Assembly: GCA_002067265.1 (NCBI GenBank) | Contig: MVQW01000124.1 | Coordinates: forward strand, 1 to 6,894 | Direction of reading: 5' to 3' | Source: Methanomethylovorans sp. PtaU1.Bin073 | GTDB lineage: Archaea; Halobacteriota; Methanosarcinia; Methanosarcinales; Methanosarcinaceae | Length of the DNA: 6,894 nt | Part shown: positions 1 through 6,355 of the stretch, piece after piece | How positions within the stretch are numbered: the stretch's first letter is position 1 | Layout of the letters: every line of letters begins with the position of its first letter | Position numbers and translations under genes: made by a program | Notes under the pieces: generated by a model | Databases searched by the model: none | What the model was told of the DNA's origin: nothing | The model's input: the letters and a program-made list of their open reading frames with translations, nothing else

Positions 1-1541
1 TCTACGATTCTGATGAGGAGCGCAGACATCAGAGAATGAGCTATCATGATAAGCAATACCAAAAAAGACAACACTTTGACGTCTCCCACCTGTGTATAGA
101 TCACCATACCCATAGACATTCCTGCGGGCATTTCGATATTAGAGAACATACTCTGCATCAGATCGATCACACCTACGGAAATGTACATCGTAAAACCAAT
201 TCCTGCAGTGAGGCCATAAAGCACACCTACAAGGCTCGAAGCAGATTGCACTCTCTTCTTTCTTAAAGTTACTATTCTGTGGAAATTTGAGGCTATGATG
301 TCACCTATTATCTCTGGCTTGCCTCCAAGATTGGTTGATTCGACGAACATGATACAGAATCTCTGTATAAGGTGGCTGCCAGTATTTGCAGAGAAGAATT
401 CCCATGACTTGAATTTATCTATTCTTGTGTTAAGCCTCTTGTATAGCTCATTCACATCTTTTGTGAGCGGACCAAAATCATGGATACGCAATGCTTTCAA
501 AGCTTCATCTATTACTCCGCCCCTGGCACCTGCGGAGCTTCCCAGTGACCGAATAAAAGCAGGAAAATTCTCATCCCTACGCCTGATACTCTTTTCTATA
601 TTCCTGCATACCTTTCCAGTGTACACCAGAGGAGTCATGCAAATTGCAATAGCAATAGGCATGACTATCTTTCCGTAAAGTACAACGGCAATAGTAACAA
701 GGATGCATGCCCCTATGGAAATAGGAATGGAACGATACAATTTGATCTTATAATCAGGAATTATGTTGGATTTGCTCCACAGAGGATCTTTTGGAACCTT
801 ACCTTTCGTAAACAGAAGAATCACAATATCAGTTATAACGAACATTGCCACAACCATTCCCATAAGAACCACAGCATCCATACCTGTTATCACTGGCATG
901 ATAACAGCAAAAGAGGCAAGAAATATGAGAGACATTACCAACGATACAAAAAGCTCCTTTATGATCTCAACATTATACATAGCACCGTTGTACATGGCCT
1001 CATATTCGTTCATGACAACGTTCTGCTCTGCAAAAAGAAATGATTTTATATTCTCTCCTGATTGCAACCCATGAGCAAATCTGTCCAGGAAGTCTTCAAA
1101 TATGACAGAAGGTGTTCTCTTCGAAATGAACCTGCAGGCTTCCGCAAGACTCATGTTCCATACAGTAACAAGATTATAGATCTTCTTTGTTTCAGTGGCT
1201 AACTCCCGGTACTCCTTGTTATCGGAAACTATCCTGATTATATCAAGCCGTGGAGTTTCGGCAGTTGCAACTGAACCCATTTGAGTGATATAATAGTGCA
1301 TATTGTTGTCAATACGTGATGCTTGTCCTCCATAGATAGAAAGAGGATAGTATACTGCAAAGAGAATACAGACCACAGGGATCATAATAGGGATCGCTTT
1401 GGTGCTTCCCTCAAATAGACCTGGCAAGGCACTGTAAAGTAAAAAGGAAAAGATAAAACCAAATGCAACAACCGGAATTGCAATCTTTTTCAGATAAGTT
1501 TCCGGTTCCATGCCCATGCAATGGAATGCCTTGCTGTACAT
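1..1541 (-). CDS. flaJ: FlaJ/ArlJ archaellum membrane platform protein (3' end cut by window edge)
   Basis: FlaJ is the polytopic inner-membrane platform of the archaellum motor, homologous to the type II secretion GspF / type IV pilus PilC family, and it is the membrane partner of the FlaI ATPase. The frame is open from the ATG at 1541 to the window edge: 513 codons with no stop, ending ...ALLIRIV. The family is usually around 550-570 residues, so only a short C-terminus should be missing. I read hydrophobic segments at about residues 20-38, 50-67, 194-240 (two), 270-306 (two), 432-459 and 489-513. Two cytoplasmic F-type domains lie between them; the second carries the family signature RRRDENFPAFIRSLGSSAGA near residues 320-340. 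The start is supported by AGGTG at 1548-1552, directly after the flaI stop and 6-7 nt before the ATG. Later in-frame ATGs (residues 9 and 11) have no such site. Identification is secure from the signature and the neighbours. Confidence 0.95.
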   Translation of the reverse strand, partial: MYSKAFHCMGMEPETYLKKIAIPVVAFGFIFSFLLYSALPGLFEGSTKAIPIMIPVVCILFAVYYPLSIYGGQASRIDNNMHYYITQMGSVATAETPRLDIIRIVSDNKEYRELATETKKIYNLVTVWNMSLAEACRFISKRTPSVIFEDFLDRFAHGLQSGENIKSFLFAEQNVVMNEYEAMYNGAMYNVEIIKELFVSLVMSLIFLASFAVIMPVITGMDAVVLMGMVVAMFVITDIVILLFTKGKVPKDPLWSKSNIIPDYKIKLYRSIPISIGACILVTIAVVLYGKIVMPIAIAICMTPLVYTGKVCRNIEKSIRRRDENFPAFIRSLGSSAGARGGVIDEALKALRIHDFGPLTKDVNELYKRLNTRIDKFKSWEFFSANTGSHLIQRFCIMFVESTNLGGKPEIIGDIIASNFHRIVTLRKKRVQSASSLVGVLYGLTAGIGFTMYISVGVIDLMQSMFSNIEMPAGMSMGMVIYTQVGDVKVLSFLVLLIMIAHSLMSALLIRIV

Positions 1542-1547
1542 TAAATA

Positions 1548-1552
1548 CACCT
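1548..1552 (-). promoter_or_regulatory. Ribosome binding site of flaJ
   Basis: AGGTG on the minus strand directly after the flaI stop codon, 6 nt before the ATG at 1541. It supports the upstream-most ATG as the flaJ start. Confidence 0.65.
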
Positions 1553-3205
1553 TTATACAGAGAAGGGTAGCCCTTCAACACCATGCTTGTAGAAGTTGAT
1601 GATTACTTCAAGTACCTCATGATACTCTTCGATTCCTCTTGCGCGCATTTCGTTTATTATCTTGGCACGTAGAAACAGATCCTGGTAGATCTTACGCTTA
1701 TCATCATAACCTAATTTAGTAGCTATTTTGTTTTCCAGAATGTAACTGTTGTTTAGGCCACGGAAAATATGTTTGTCAGTCTCAGGGTCCCACTGGAAAA
1801 CAGCCCTTGTGACAACACCGCCAGCTTCTTCGTAATACCCCTCTAACTCCTCTACAGCAAGGCAACGTCTGAGAAACTTGCCTTTTCTGTATACTGCAGA
1901 AAGGATCATGGCAACATTCAGGTTGTCGATAAAGGTAACAGGTACATTGATGGGATTACCCGTCAAACGCTGTATCATCTTAGTAACTGCAGATGCGTGG
2001 AAAGTTGCCATCACAGGGTGTCCTGTCTGCATACCCTGGAAAGCCACAGCACCTTCCACACCTCGGATTTCACCTACAATGATGTAATTTGGCCTGGAAC
2101 GTAATGCAGCTTTCAGTAGTGCAAATGTATCTACCCTCGAATCCACAGGACCATCTTCACGAGTGATAAGCTGCTGCCACACTGGCTGAGGAGGCTGCAC
2201 TTCAGCCGTATCTTCGGCAGTGTAGATCTTAGCTTTAGGGTTCACGAAACATAGACATGCATTGAGCATTGTGGTTTTCCCACTTGCCGTTTCTCCACTA
2301 AAGAAAACACTCTGACCATTTTCCAGACATATCCACATGTACGCTGCCATTTCAGCACTAAGTGCACCCCATTTCACAAGCTGAACGATACTCACTGGGA
2401 CTTCCATAAACTTACGCATTGTGAAACTGCTGCCTCTGCGGCTGATATCAGGACTGTAGATAATGTTGATACGTGAACCGTCAGGAAGTGCACCATCAGC
2501 AATAGGACGAGCATCACTTACAGGCCTGCCTATGCGCTCGCTCATACTGCGAAGCCAGCTATCAAGTCCGGCATCATCTCCAAAAGTGATATCCGTTTGA
2601 AGCATTCCGAATATCTTGTGGACTATGAAAACACCACTTACACCTATGCTATGGATATCTTCAAGATATGGATCCCTGATAATAGGTTCAATCGGACCTG
2701 ACCCGATGATGTTCCTTTCGATATAGTAGAGGATCTTATTGTACTCTTGCTGGTTAAGAGGCACTTTTTTCTTTACGGGAACAAGCTTTTGAATTACCCC
2801 TGGTCCTTTCTTGTCCTCTTCTATGTCGCCTCCGGCACCCACATCCACTGAACTGTTCAATAATTTAGAGATCAATTCTTTAAGCTCAGTTTCTGATTTT
2901 GGTACGGGTTCCTTTGCAGATTTCTCAAGTATGAGGCTCATAATAGCATCATACTTCTTTTTTTCCTTTTCAGAAAGGCGAGGTTCCACGGTGTAATATT
3001 TTATTTCACCCATTTCAGGAGTGCCATATATATGAATGAATATTGGATCTCCAACTGGAAGGATGATATTGACATTATCGCTATCCAGATCTTTAGATAA
3101 ACTTACCACAAACTGGGGTTCAGATCCTTTTTCTTTCTTGACTTTCTCTACATACTCTCCCAGATGAGGATTCCTTTGTACAGCTTTCTGAAAATCAGCA
3201 TCCAT
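1553..3205 (-). CDS. flaI: FlaI/ArlI archaellum motor ATPase
   Basis: This is the cytoplasmic hexameric ATPase of the type II/IV secretion superfamily (GspE/PilT/VirB11-like). In studied archaea FlaI powers both filament assembly and rotation. The protein has 550 residues. The N-terminal domain (about 1-150) is variable and contains a polar, low-complexity linker near 105-145. The core starts near residue 150. Visible motifs are Walker A GETASGKTT at 304-312 (Lys310), the Asp-box region around YTAEDTAE at 328-335, Walker B IIVGEIRG with Glu379, and the His-box from TGHP to FHAS (His396, His403). All catalytic elements look intact. The start is an ATG with a strong GGAGG at 3214-3218, 8 nt upstream. 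It lies 17 nt after flaH and 11 nt before flaJ, as expected for the H-I-J module. Related secretion ATPases such as TadA are the alternative, but FlaH, FlaG and FlaF next door make FlaI the clear choice. Confidence 0.97.
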   Translation of the reverse strand: MDADFQKAVQRNPHLGEYVEKVKKEKGSEPQFVVSLSKDLDSDNVNIILPVGDPIFIHIYGTPEMGEIKYYTVEPRLSEKEKKKYDAIMSLILEKSAKEPVPKSETELKELISKLLNSSVDVGAGGDIEEDKKGPGVIQKLVPVKKKVPLNQQEYNKILYYIERNIIGSGPIEPIIRDPYLEDIHSIGVSGVFIVHKIFGMLQTDITFGDDAGLDSWLRSMSERIGRPVSDARPIADGALPDGSRINIIYSPDISRRGSSFTMRKFMEVPVSIVQLVKWGALSAEMAAYMWICLENGQSVFFSGETASGKTTMLNACLCFVNPKAKIYTAEDTAEVQPPQPVWQQLITREDGPVDSRVDTFALLKAALRSRPNYIIVGEIRGVEGAVAFQGMQTGHPVMATFHASAVTKMIQRLTGNPINVPVTFIDNLNVAMILSAVYRKGKFLRRCLAVEELEGYYEEAGGVVTRAVFQWDPETDKHIFRGLNNSYILENKIATKLGYDDKRKIYQDLFLRAKIINEMRARGIEEYHEVLEVIINFYKHGVEGLPFSV

Positions 3206-3213
3206 TCATACAA

Positions 3214-3218
3214 CCTCC
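3214..3218 (-). promoter_or_regulatory. Ribosome binding site of flaI
   Basis: GGAGG on the minus strand in the flaH-flaI gap, 8 nt before the ATG at 3205. It is among the strongest Shine-Dalgarno matches in the window. Confidence 0.75.
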
Positions 3219-3222
3219 AGTA

Positions 3223-3918
3223 TTATGAGACAGATGCAATCTCCACGACCAGCCCAACCTTGGGTTCTATTCTGAAACCTATCATCTGTCCTACAGGCCC
3301 TTTAGCGCCTGTGAACTTATTGACCACAACAGTTCTCTTTACCTCACTTGCCATGGGCCTGGACTTAAGTGTTATATAAATATCGCAGCTTGATCTGAAC
3401 ATAGATGTTATTTCTTCACTGAGCTGGCTAGGTTCTATAGTCAGAATTATCACTTTTCCGATACCATTAAGTTTCTTGAAAAAAGAAATAAGATCCAGGC
3501 TTTTTTCAATATTGGCACTGTACTTGATAAGAGATGAGATTGTATCTATTATGATCACATCCTTGTCAAATAGCTCTTCTGCACTCATCAATCTTTCAAC
3601 AAAATCCAGACGGGACTTGGCAGCCTGAACAAGGGGAATTACAGGTATGTAGAGTAGTGTACCATTTAAGAGATAAGGGCCAATAGGATAATCGAGAGAA
3701 TACATCTGGTTTATGAAGCCCTTGGTCGTAAGCTGAGTTGAGACAAGAGTTACACTGATCTTGTTCTCGATGAATCCATATGTAAGACGCTGGGTAATGG
3801 TACTTTTGCCTCCGCCACTACCTCCTTCTATCACTACGAAAGAACCAGATGGAAAGCCTCCACCTAGTTTATCATTGAACTCATCCCGGGGAATGCTAAA
3901 TGGATAAATATCTGCCAA
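3223..3918 (-). CDS. flaH: FlaH/ArlH KaiC-like ATP-binding motor regulator
   Basis: FlaH is a RecA/KaiC-fold protein that binds ATP and docks on FlaI at the cytoplasmic base of the archaellum motor; it is known to be essential for archaellation. The ORF is 231 residues, the usual family size. Walker A is GGSGGGKST at residues 32-40 (Lys38). Walker B is the hydrophobic strand VIIID ending at Asp125, followed by Thr rather than a catalytic Glu. That fits the family picture of nucleotide binding with little or no hydrolysis. The start codon is TTG at 3918-3916, chosen because GAGGT (3925-3929) sits 6 nt upstream and because the family's short lead before the GGG(F/I)P motif fits. The ATG at 3931-3929 is out of frame. 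The gene begins 16 nt after flaG and ends 17 nt before flaI. Confidence 0.95.
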   Translation of the reverse strand: MADIYPFSIPRDEFNDKLGGGFPSGSFVVIEGGSGGGKSTITQRLTYGFIENKISVTLVSTQLTTKGFINQMYSLDYPIGPYLLNGTLLYIPVIPLVQAAKSRLDFVERLMSAEELFDKDVIIIDTISSLIKYSANIEKSLDLISFFKKLNGIGKVIILTIEPSQLSEEITSMFRSSCDIYITLKSRPMASEVKRTVVVNKFTGAKGPVGQMIGFRIEPKVGLVVEIASVS

Positions 3919-3924
3919 TTGTAT

Positions 3925-3929
3925 ACCTC
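3925..3929 (-). promoter_or_regulatory. Ribosome binding site of flaH
   Basis: GAGGT on the minus strand, 6 nt before TTG at 3918-3916, supporting a non-ATG start. It lies in the short flaG-flaH gap. Confidence 0.7.
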
Positions 3930-3934
3930 ATATA

Positions 3935-4459
3935 TTATGTTTTAAAGCTCATAAATCCGGACTTGCCGTTCTCGGCAGCGATCTTAACCCGGTGATCCCC
4001 GGTACTGAGAGCCGATGACATCGTTACATTGACAACCAGTACATCACCTGGACGCCACATAACATCTCCATCTATTACATTACTCTGAACGTTCGAAGGC
4101 TCTATGAGAACTCCATCTATCAGGATGGTTACAAACTCTGTATTAAGCTCTGAGTCTCCTGTATTCTTTGCATAGAATGTGTAGCGTTTCTCATAACTAT
4201 CATAAGGTATGATCTCAGGGTCATTAATTATGGTAATATCTGTGCGCATTTGATCTGACAAAACTTTGCTTCCTGCATAGGTAGCTCCTGTAATAGACTG
4301 GATATTCACAGAAAGAACAGCAATAACACCCATGGCTATGACAACTGCCGCTATGAAAAAGATCATATGGGTTATAGCAGTTTCACCTGTTCTGTCTGCA
4401 AAGAACTTGCCTGATTGCCCTGTACTGAACACTGTTCTGTCAACTCTCAAGAGGATCAA
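3935..4459 (-). CDS. flaG: FlaG/ArlG archaellum stator protein
   Basis: FlaG is a single-pass membrane protein. With FlaF it forms a complex outside the cytoplasmic membrane that anchors the motor to the S-layer. A transmembrane helix at about residues 31-54 begins with the family-typical THMIFFIAA, preceded by a short polar N-terminus. The rest is a beta-rich domain containing MRTDITIINDPEIIPY (residues 71-86), ILIDGV and GDHRVK. Its place directly before flaH is the canonical FlaG position. The start is uncertain: there is no ATG before the membrane helix. TTG at 4459 gives 174 residues and has no Shine-Dalgarno site, but a TATA-like stretch lies about 22-30 nt upstream, which would suit a leaderless message. 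TTG at 4450 and GTG at 4432 are alternatives. One N-glycosylation sequon, NVT, occurs near residue 144. Confidence 0.9.
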   Translation of the reverse strand: MILLRVDRTVFSTGQSGKFFADRTGETAITHMIFFIAAVVIAMGVIAVLSVNIQSITGATYAGSKVLSDQMRTDITIINDPEIIPYDSYEKRYTFYAKNTGDSELNTEFVTILIDGVLIEPSNVQSNVIDGDVMWRPGDVLVVNVTMSSALSTGDHRVKIAAENGKSGFMSFKT

Positions 4460-4523
4460 ATATACTAAGTAAACAGCAATAATATATAATTATTAGTATA
4501 TATTGATTCCTGAAAACAGAAAT
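4460..4523 (-). promoter_or_regulatory. AT-rich gap with possible internal promoter for flaG-H-I-J
   Basis: This is the only sizeable gap in an otherwise packed operon. On the minus strand it contains the TATA-like AATTATATATTATT (about 4479-4492), centred about 27 nt before the TTG start of flaG. That is the archaeal TATA-to-start distance expected of a leaderless transcript. There is no Shine-Dalgarno site before flaG, which agrees with this reading but does not prove it. A plain spacer or mRNA processing site is the alternative. Confidence 0.4.
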
Positions 4524-4955
4524 TCAAACGCTATAAGAATAGTAGTCACAAACCCCATTTTTAGTCACGAGTTTTACCCTGTGATCACCAAAACCTGATA
4601 GATTATAGACATTTAAGACTACATAAGTCTCTGGAGTCCAAGTGGTAATGTTATTTGCAGATGAATATGATACGTGAACGCCATCAATGAGAATATCCAA
4701 CTTATCAGACCGCAAAGTTTCACTGCCTGTATTGAGAACCTCCAGAGATAACTGGTAAGTAGAATTATGAAAGACAGCATTTGATTCAACGATCTCTACA
4801 TCCGTTTGCAGTTTTTTGCTTAGAAGTGAATAATGCTCATCAAGAGAACTTGAAAGCAGATCATTTGAAGAACTGATAGTTGAATAGGATATTGTAGCTA
4901 TAAGTATTGCAGACACCAAAAAAATGGTTACTACTACAGATGTCTCAAAGCCCAT
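4524..4955 (-). CDS. flaF: FlaF/ArlF archaellum stator protein
   Basis: FlaF is a membrane-anchored beta-sandwich protein. In studied archaea it binds S-layer protein and pairs with FlaG as the stator. From the ATG at 4955 it has 143 residues: MGFETSVVVT and a hydrophobic helix to about residue 25, a polar amphipathic stretch (about 28-58), then a beta-rich domain with LDILIDGV and GDHRVK. The open frame extends to 5000, but 4955 is the better start. GGAGGA at 4961-4966 lies 5 nt upstream, and the membrane helix then begins immediately, as in the family. With this start the gene overlaps the last 11 nt of flaCE, suggesting translational coupling. Sequons NST, NIT and NLS (residues near 64, 102 and 118) lie in the predicted extracytoplasmic part. 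FlaG is the only serious alternative name; gene order and the N-terminal helix favour FlaF. Confidence 0.9.
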   Translation of the reverse strand: MGFETSVVVTIFLVSAILIATISYSTISSSNDLLSSSLDEHYSLLSKKLQTDVEIVESNAVFHNSTYQLSLEVLNTGSETLRSDKLDILIDGVHVSYSSANNITTWTPETYVVLNVYNLSGFGDHRVKLVTKNGVCDYYSYSV

Positions 4956-6210
4956 AGAGTTCCTCCAGTCCATGCTTGACCTTTGACATTTCCCTGTCAA
5001 TACTGCTCAGCATGTTCTTGTCTATCTTGCGGCCACATAGCCTCTCAATGAAAAGCAATGATTTAGTATGGTCTTCTGGGAGAAGGCGCCATGTAGGCTT
5101 CTCAACGTAATAGTCGATTCCCCTTGCATAGGCCATTATTTCTGAGCGTACATTATCGCTTATCCAGCCAATATCAACATAATAGTCAAGAGCGTCCATC
5201 AGATTGTTTCTGCCCACTCTCTCCATCAGGAATTCAATCCAGTTGAGAAGAACAACAACACTTGTGGGATCCTTGCGAATGGCATCCAATCTGACCAATG
5301 GATTCTTTTCTTTTGGATTTTCCTGATTATCAGGATTTGATCCTTCAGAAATAGTAGGTTCCCCAGAGTTAGTCACCTGATCAGGAGATTGTTTCATCTT
5401 TGCTCCATTCTTTTCTATATCTTCCACCTTAAGAGCAAGCTTACTGATAATTTCGGAAAGCTCCAGAATGTTATTATCGATAAGCGCGTTTTTTTCTGAA
5501 AGCTCCTCTGTTTTTGCGGATATAGTATTGATACTTTCGTGCATCATTGCCATTGCATCTGCAAACGCATCAAACTTCGTCTCCATATCCTGCATCTTTT
5601 CACTAACTGTGTCTGCAAGCCCTGGAGAACTTATACGCTGTGAGAATGAATCTATATCGTTCTTCAGCATTACAAGCATATTTCCAACTTCATTGATCCT
5701 TTTTTCAGTTTTGTCGAATCTCTCAAGTGTTGCCCTTCCACCGGCATCATCGCCTACAAAGGGATTGACCTGGTTAGAAACGATCTCGTATAAAGATAAC
5801 AGTTCAAGGATGTTCTTATCCATCTTTGAGACTGTTTTATTCACTTCTTCATTCTCTTTCTGCACCATTGAGAGGTTCACTTCTGCTTTTGAAAGCTTGC
5901 CTTCAAGTTCCTTTATTTTCTTGTTGCTTGCTTCAAGTGCAGCAGAGTCAACCGATGGTTTCTCGGCTACAGGTTGCATTCCAGGAGGAAAACCGCCAGG
6001 AGGACTTGCTATGCCTGGAGGCATTCCAGGAGACGAAACACCCTGCAAAGGAGGCATACCAGCCTTTAGATCAGGTACAACTCCAAGACCAGGAGGCGCA
6101 TTGGAAAAAGGATCAGTGTTACCACTGAAAGGAGAATTGGATGATTTCTTCTTCCCTCCTTTATTAAGAAGAGAAGTTAGATTCTTGATCTTATCGCCAA
6201 GCCCTGCCAT
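4945..6210 (-). CDS. flaCE: FlaC-FlaD/E fusion protein (ArlC-ArlD/E), cytoplasmic archaellum ring / chemotaxis link
   Basis: In Euryarchaeota the FlaC, D and E proteins form a cytoplasmic ring around the motor and receive chemotaxis signals through CheF/CheY. Here one 421-residue protein carries both parts. The order is: a short amphipathic N-terminus with a Lys-rich patch (1-22); a Pro/Gly/Met-rich segment (about 27-83, with repeated PPG and PGM units); a charged predicted coiled coil (87-133); the FlaC-type motif LSLYEIVSNQVNPF (138-151); a second long helical/coiled region (160-270); a polar Asn/Glu/Pro linker (271-302); and a FlaD/E domain (303-395) starting NPLVRLDAI and containing RLLPEDHTKSLLFIERL. 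It is the first gene of the operon in this window. The ATG at 6210 has AAAAGG (6216-6221) 5 nt upstream. Its last 11 nt overlap flaF. Separate FlaD and FlaE genes are not seen here. Confidence 0.9.
   Translation of the reverse strand: MAGLGDKIKNLTSLLNKGGKKKSSNSPFSGNTDPFSNAPPGLGVVPDLKAGMPPLQGVSSPGMPPGIASPPGGFPPGMQPVAEKPSVDSAALEASNKKIKELEGKLSKAEVNLSMVQKENEEVNKTVSKMDKNILELLSLYEIVSNQVNPFVGDDAGGRATLERFDKTEKRINEVGNMLVMLKNDIDSFSQRISSPGLADTVSEKMQDMETKFDAFADAMAMMHESINTISAKTEELSEKNALIDNNILELSEIISKLALKVEDIEKNGAKMKQSPDQVTNSGEPTISEGSNPDNQENPKEKNPLVRLDAIRKDPTSVVVLLNWIEFLMERVGRNNLMDALDYYVDIGWISDNVRSEIMAYARGIDYYVEKPTWRLLPEDHTKSLLFIERLCGRKIDKNMLSSIDREMSKVKHGLEELYGL
4961..4966 (-). promoter_or_regulatory. Ribosome binding site of flaF, inside flaCE
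   Basis: GGAGGA on the minus strand, 5 nt before the ATG at 4955. It lies within the flaCE reading frame and decides the flaF start over the longer open frame to 5000. Confidence 0.8.
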
Positions 6211-6355
6211 TATAGACCTTTTAGTTTGCTTGAATTTGTATTCTTATACTAATAGGATTACTATAGTGGAGAGATGTATATAGCCTATATTATATAATAA
6301 TATTGTACCTAAATACTACATTTCACCGCACTTCAGACAGATCGGTTTAAATCTA
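6211..6355. promoter_or_regulatory. Divergent promoter region between the archaellum operon and the methyltransferase gene
   Basis: This AT-rich non-coding gap separates two divergent genes, so it must hold the start signals for the methyltransferase and probably for the fla operon. On the minus strand TATA-like candidates are TTATATAATA (6288-6297) and CTATATAC (6277-6284). Using the usual archaeal TATA-to-start spacing of about 25-30 nt, they would place the fla transcript start near 6253-6267 with a 5' leader of roughly 40-55 nt. On the plus strand the same TATA region would give a start near 6320; TTTAAA at 6345-6350 is another candidate. No terminator, tRNA or small ORF is apparent. Transcript starts are inferred only. 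Confidence 0.6.
6278..6299. repeat. Overlapping short palindromes in the divergent promoter
   Basis: TATTATATAATA at 6288-6299 is a perfect 12-bp palindrome. It overlaps the inverted repeat ATATAG-C-CTATAT at 6278-6290, which has 6-bp arms and a 1-nt spacer. Either could be a TATA element read from both strands or an operator. In such AT-rich DNA short palindromes also arise by chance. Confidence 0.45.

Noticed and set aside
295..678. Plus-strand open frames in the first 1.1 kb (also 36-266 and 763-1074)
   Set aside because: They lie antisense to flaJ, whose minus-strand frame is open throughout and carries clear family signatures.
1..1541. Possible frameshifted or broken flaJ, since no complete ORF is present here
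   Set aside because: Following the frame from 1541 to position 3 gave 513 uninterrupted codons; the gene merely lacks its stop because of the window edge.
3223..3918. FlaH as a KaiC clock-type or RadA-like protein
   Set aside because: It has a single short RecA domain, lacks the Walker B glutamate and sits exactly between flaG and flaI, which identifies FlaH.
5468..6283. A long plus-strand open frame opposite flaCE
   Set aside because: It is antisense to a well-supported archaellum gene; its Ser/Phe/Pro-rich product matches no family and follows from the codon use of the real gene.
6261..6300. CRISPR leader, attachment site or terminator in the AT-rich gap
   Set aside because: There are no spaced repeats, no integrase or tRNA end, and no GC stem with a T-run; divergent gene starts explain the AT-richness.
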